Below, piece after piece: positions 31,842-34,266 of a stretch of DNA of 34,266 nt (positions are counted from its first letter, which is position 1; each line of letters begins with the position of its first letter). Both the position numbers and the translations under genes were made by a program. The stretch is from Verrucomicrobiia bacterium Tous-C4TDCM (GTDB lineage Bacteria > Verrucomicrobiota > Verrucomicrobiia > Verrucomicrobiales > Akkermansiaceae): the NCBI GenBank assembly GCA_002304315.1, contig NEUO01000025.1, positions 1 through 34,266 of the forward strand, read 5' to 3'. Below the pieces are notes generated by a model, which was not told where the DNA came from, ran no database searches, and saw nothing but the letters and a program-made list of their open reading frames with translations.

Positions 31842-32537
31842 ATGCTGCCCCAACGACGGAAATCCGCCGAAGAGATCGCGAAGCTCCGCGAGTCGCTGGG
31901 CATTCCAGGGGCGGCGGTTGGGGTGGATGCCGCTGACCAGGCTGGTGCGGGTGACCTGGTTGACGTTGTTGACCCGGTTGACGGTGTGGAAGAGCTCAAG
32001 CGGGAGCCGGTGGTCGAGCCGTTGCCGCCCGCCGCGCCAAAGCCGGTTCGGTCGCTGCGGAAGTCCGAGCAGAAAGTCGTCGAGCGGCTTGCCCCACCCA
32101 AACTCGTCGCCGCCAAGGGCATTCCGGCAAGACGCCACAGCGACGGCGAGCTTCTGGAAATGCGGCGCATCCAAGCGACGCCGCCGGACCAGTCAATCGC
32201 ACACATTCAACATATGGCGGTTCCTTGGCCTGTGATCGCGCTTGGTTACCTTTTGCCGCTTTGCGGGGCGTTCTGCGCGTGGTTCGCGGTCTGGTCACCG
32301 GGGGTGCTGCCGATGGATTTCCCGGCGGAATGGATCGGAGATTTGTCGCGCCAGCCCTGGCTTGTGAAGGCGGGTCTCGGGTCGCTCGGCCTGTTCGGCG
32401 GCTTCGCTTTTGCGCTGGCCGGCTGGATCGCGTGGAAGAAGCCGCGCTCCCGCCATCACGTCGGCTTCATCTCCATCATCACCCTGCTCGTCCTTGTTTT
32501 CGGAATCATTCAACTCACCTCCACGCATGGCCCGTAA
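31842..32537 (+). CDS. Uncharacterised membrane protein between pyrR and pyrB
   Basis: 231 aa. The N-terminal half is soluble and charged. It includes a run coded by a 9-bp repeat (DLVDVVDPVDG, about residues 37-48) and Pro/Lys-rich sequence. From about residue 125 there are three hydrophobic segments: VIALGYLLPLCGAFCAWFAV, LGSLGLFGGFAFALAGWIAW and HVGFISIITLLVLVFGII. I do not recognise the family. It starts 7 bp after pyrR and overlaps the pyrB start by 11 bp, so it is translated within the nucleotide operon. A link to nucleobase uptake or to the operon's control would be speculative. Confidence 0.8.
   Translation: MLPQRRKSAEEIAKLRESLGIPGAAVGVDAADQAGAGDLVDVVDPVDGVEELKREPVVEPLPPAAPKPVRSLRKSEQKVVERLAPPKLVAAKGIPARRHSDGELLEMRRIQATPPDQSIAHIQHMAVPWPVIALGYLLPLCGAFCAWFAVWSPGVLPMDFPAEWIGDLSRQPWLVKAGLGSLGLFGGFAFALAGWIAWKKPRSRHHVGFISIITLLVLVFGIIQLTSTHGP
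31950..31985 (+). repeat. Four 9-bp GTTGAC units in frame inside a coding gene
   Basis: GGTGACCTG, GTTGACGTT, GTTGACCCG and GTTGACGGT are exactly in codon phase and translate as GDL-VDV-VDP-VDG. The same repeat family occurs at 8635-8661 and, inverted, at 14272-14307. Confidence 0.75.
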
Positions 32538-33450
32538 GGACCTCCTCGACATCGCATCGCTCGAACGGGAAGAGATCGACCTCCTCCTCGACCAGGCCGT
32601 TCCCTTCAAGGAACTCTTCACCCGCTCCGTGAAGAAGGTTCCCGCGCTCAAGGGCAAGTCCGTGCTGATGCTGTTTTACGAGCCGAGCACCCGCACCCAC
32701 TCGTCGTTTGAAGTCGCGGCCAAGCGCTTGTCGGCCGACGTCACCAATTTCGACGTGCCACATTCCTCGGTCGTGAAAGGCGAGTCGGTCCGCGAAACGA
32801 TCGAGACGCTGCAGGCGATGCGGACCGATTACATCGTGGTCCGCCACGGCCGCAGCAGCCTCCCGGGGATGATCGCGGGAATGACGAAGGCCAGCGTGAT
32901 CAATGCCGGCGACGGGGCGCACGCTCATCCGACCCAGGCCTTGTTGGACGCGTTCACTTTGAAGGAGGTTTATCCCGAAGGGCTGGAAGGGAAGAAGGTG
33001 CTGATCATCGGCGACATCCTCCACAGCCGCGTCGCGCGCTCGACCAGCACCATCCTCAAGCGGCTGGATGCCAAGGTGGCTTACCTTGGCCCCGGCTCGC
33101 TGGTGCCGAAGTCGGGGCCGGAAAACATCCAGCGCTTCACCGACTACGAGGAAGCGATGAAGTGGAAGCCGGATGTCGTGTATCTCCTGCGGGTCCAGAT
33201 GGAACGCCAGGACGTGCAGTTTTTTCCGAGCCTGCGCGAGTATCACAAGGTCTACGGCATCACCGAGGAGCGGCTGAAGCGGATCGACGGCGAAGGCCTC
33301 TGGCTGATGCATCCGGGCCCGGTGAACCGCGGGGTGGAGTTGTGCGACGGCGCGATGGATTATTCCCGCAGCCTGATCAACCGCCAGGTCGAGAACGGCA
33401 TCGCGGTGCGGATGGCGGTGCTCTACTGGCTGAAGCCGGCGGGGGAATAG
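32527..33450 (+). CDS. pyrB: Aspartate carbamoyltransferase catalytic chain
   Basis: 307 aa from the ATG at 32527. Catalyses carbamoyl phosphate plus aspartate to carbamoyl-aspartate, the first committed step of pyrimidine synthesis. Carbamoyl-phosphate site: FYEPSTRTHSSFE. Others: SVVKGESVRETIETL, HPTQALLDAF, GDILHSRVARS, LLRVQMERQ and MHPGPVNRGVE. All are standard ATCase positions. No regulatory chain (pyrI) gene follows and no dihydroorotase lies nearby, so it is probably the PyrR-associated type that works without PyrI. It ends the plus-strand operon. Confidence 0.97.
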   Translation: MARKDLLDIASLEREEIDLLLDQAVPFKELFTRSVKKVPALKGKSVLMLFYEPSTRTHSSFEVAAKRLSADVTNFDVPHSSVVKGESVRETIETLQAMRTDYIVVRHGRSSLPGMIAGMTKASVINAGDGAHAHPTQALLDAFTLKEVYPEGLEGKKVLIIGDILHSRVARSTSTILKRLDAKVAYLGPGSLVPKSGPENIQRFTDYEEAMKWKPDVVYLLRVQMERQDVQFFPSLREYHKVYGITEERLKRIDGEGLWLMHPGPVNRGVELCDGAMDYSRSLINRQVENGIAVRMAVLYWLKPAGE

Positions 33451-33471
33451 GGCGGTGTGACGGGTGGACGC

Positions 33472-33499
33472 AAAAAGGCCCGGCAGTTGGTGCCGGGCC
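33472..33499 (-). terminator. Intrinsic terminator of the SDR gene
   Basis: GGCCCGGCA and TGCCGGGCC form a perfect 9-bp stem with a GTTGG loop, bordered by AAAAA on the plus strand, i.e. TTTTT downstream on the minus strand. It lies between convergent pyrB and the SDR gene, 31 bp after the latter's stop. It has no T tract for the plus direction. Confidence 0.85.
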
Positions 33500-33529
33500 C
33501 GGAGTTCGTCGATGTCGCTCCGACCGCCG

Positions 33530-34266
33530 TCAGATTTTCATCGCGTTGAAACCGCCGTCGACCACGAGTTCGGTGCCGGTGATAAAGGCGCCGGCCTTGT
33601 TCGAGGCGAGCAGCAGGGTCGCGCCGATCAGGTCGTCGGGCGAACCGAAGCGGCTCATCGGGGTTTGGCGGAGGATGTCGAGCACGCGGCTTTCATCGAG
33701 CACCTTGCGGTTCTGCTCGGCGGGGAAGAAGCCGGGGACCAGCGTGTTGACGCGGATCGAGTATTCAGCCCATTCGCGGGCGAGGTTCTTCGACAGGTTG
33801 TGCACCGCGGCTTTGGAGGCGGAGTAGGTGAAGACGCGGGACAGCGGGATCAGCCCGGACATCGAGCCGAGGTTGATGATGGACGCGGGGATGCCTTCGT
33901 TGATGAAGTATTTGCCGAAGACCTGGCAGGTGCGGAAGACGGCGGTGAGGTTGGTGTCGATGATCCGCTGGAATTCCTCCTCTTCGATTTCAAGGAAGGG
34001 CGTCGGGGCGTTGATGCCGGCGCCATTCACCAGGATATCGACGCGGCCGGAGCGCTCGACGACCTGGTCGACGAGATCCTGCAGCGAATCGCGGGACGTG
34101 ACGTCGGCAGACATGAAGTAGCCCTTGCCGCCGAATTCGGCGATCTCCTTGAGCTTGCGCTCCGCCTTCTCGCGGATCCGGCCGACCAGCACGACTTCGG
34201 CTCCGGCGTGGGCGAGGCCCTGGGCCATGCAGCCGCAGAGTTCGCCGGTGCCGCCGATGACGACAG
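33530..34266 (-). CDS. SDR-family oxidoreductase (partial, runs off window end)
   Basis: About 245 codons are visible. The first few N-terminal residues are outside the window. NAD(P)-binding glycine motif: [20 protein letters not shown], slightly altered from TGxxxGxG (GGTGELCG). Also present are [14 protein letters not shown] (NNAG-type motif), [13 protein letters not shown] with the catalytic Ser, [14 protein letters not shown] (YxxxK), and [13 protein letters not shown] with [14 protein letters not shown] at the end. The sequence resembles sugar-acid oxidoreductases of the SDR class such as those annotated as D-mannonate oxidoreductases. The substrate cannot be fixed by eye. It is convergent with pyrB and separated from it by a terminator. 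Confidence 0.9.
   Translation of the reverse strand, partial: VVIGGTGELCGCMAQGLAHAGAEVVLVGRIREKAERKLKEIAEFGGKGYFMSADVTSRDSLQDLVDQVVERSGRVDILVNGAGINAPTPFLEIEEEEFQRIIDTNLTAVFRTCQVFGKYFINEGIPASIINLGSMSGLIPLSRVFTYSASKAAVHNLSKNLAREWAEYSIRVNTLVPGFFPAEQNRKVLDESRVLDILRQTPMSRFGSPDDLIGATLLLASNKAGAFITGTELVVDGGFNAMKI

Overview
The window looks like chromosomal DNA of a high-GC member of the Verrucomicrobiota, probably close to Luteolibacter or Haloferula. That placement is inference. It rests on a PVC-type secreted dehydrogenase fused to SGNH and azurin-like domains, a Tat-exported Gfo/Idh/MocA oxidoreductase, a GxxExxY protein, few clear Shine-Dalgarno sites, and small dispersed intergenic repeats. No rRNA, tRNA, CRISPR array, phage or transposase gene was seen.

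Left part (1-8.6 kb): a methionine synthase split into two minus-strand genes, with a repeat-flanked GxxExxY cassette filling the gap between them. Then come a divergent pair (Tat oxidoreductase and the PVC dehydrogenase) and a secreted alpha/beta hydrolase. Middle (8.7-18.1 kb): mostly housekeeping genes. These are a zinc-binding ABC lipo/periplasmic protein (znuA), maf, a diacylglycerol kinase-like gene coupled to a SanA/YdcF-type gene, a secreted cyclophilin, a DMP19-like protein, the minus-strand cluster ruvB - Fur-family regulator - small membrane protein - xerC, a zinc-independent-type ribosomal protein L36, and radC.

Peptide-transport locus (18.2-28.8 kb): two divergent gene sets share about 185 bp of upstream DNA. 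The minus set is oppA-oppB-oppC. The plus set is a YejB-like permease, a YejE-like permease, a YejA-like lipoprotein and two ATPases (oppD, oppF). Only one pair of ATPases is present, so it may energise both permease sets. Both Yej-like permeases carry extra extracytoplasmic segments, and the one in the YejE-like protein resembles YwqK/MORN_2 repeats.

Right part (28.9-34.3 kb): a ribbon-helix-helix/PIN toxin-antitoxin pair, a membrane-protein gene broken by one in-frame TGA, a nucleotide-synthesis operon (purD-pyrR-membrane protein-pyrB), and a convergent SDR oxidoreductase that leaves the window.

The most unusual feature is the number of small repeats: a 39-bp inverted repeat around the GxxExxY gene, 9-bp-period GTTGAC repeats at three loci (two inside reading frames), a 15-bp-period AAGTTCCAAG repeat spanning or touching the stop codons of maf and rpmJ, and a 128-bp inverted-repeat element after rpmJ.
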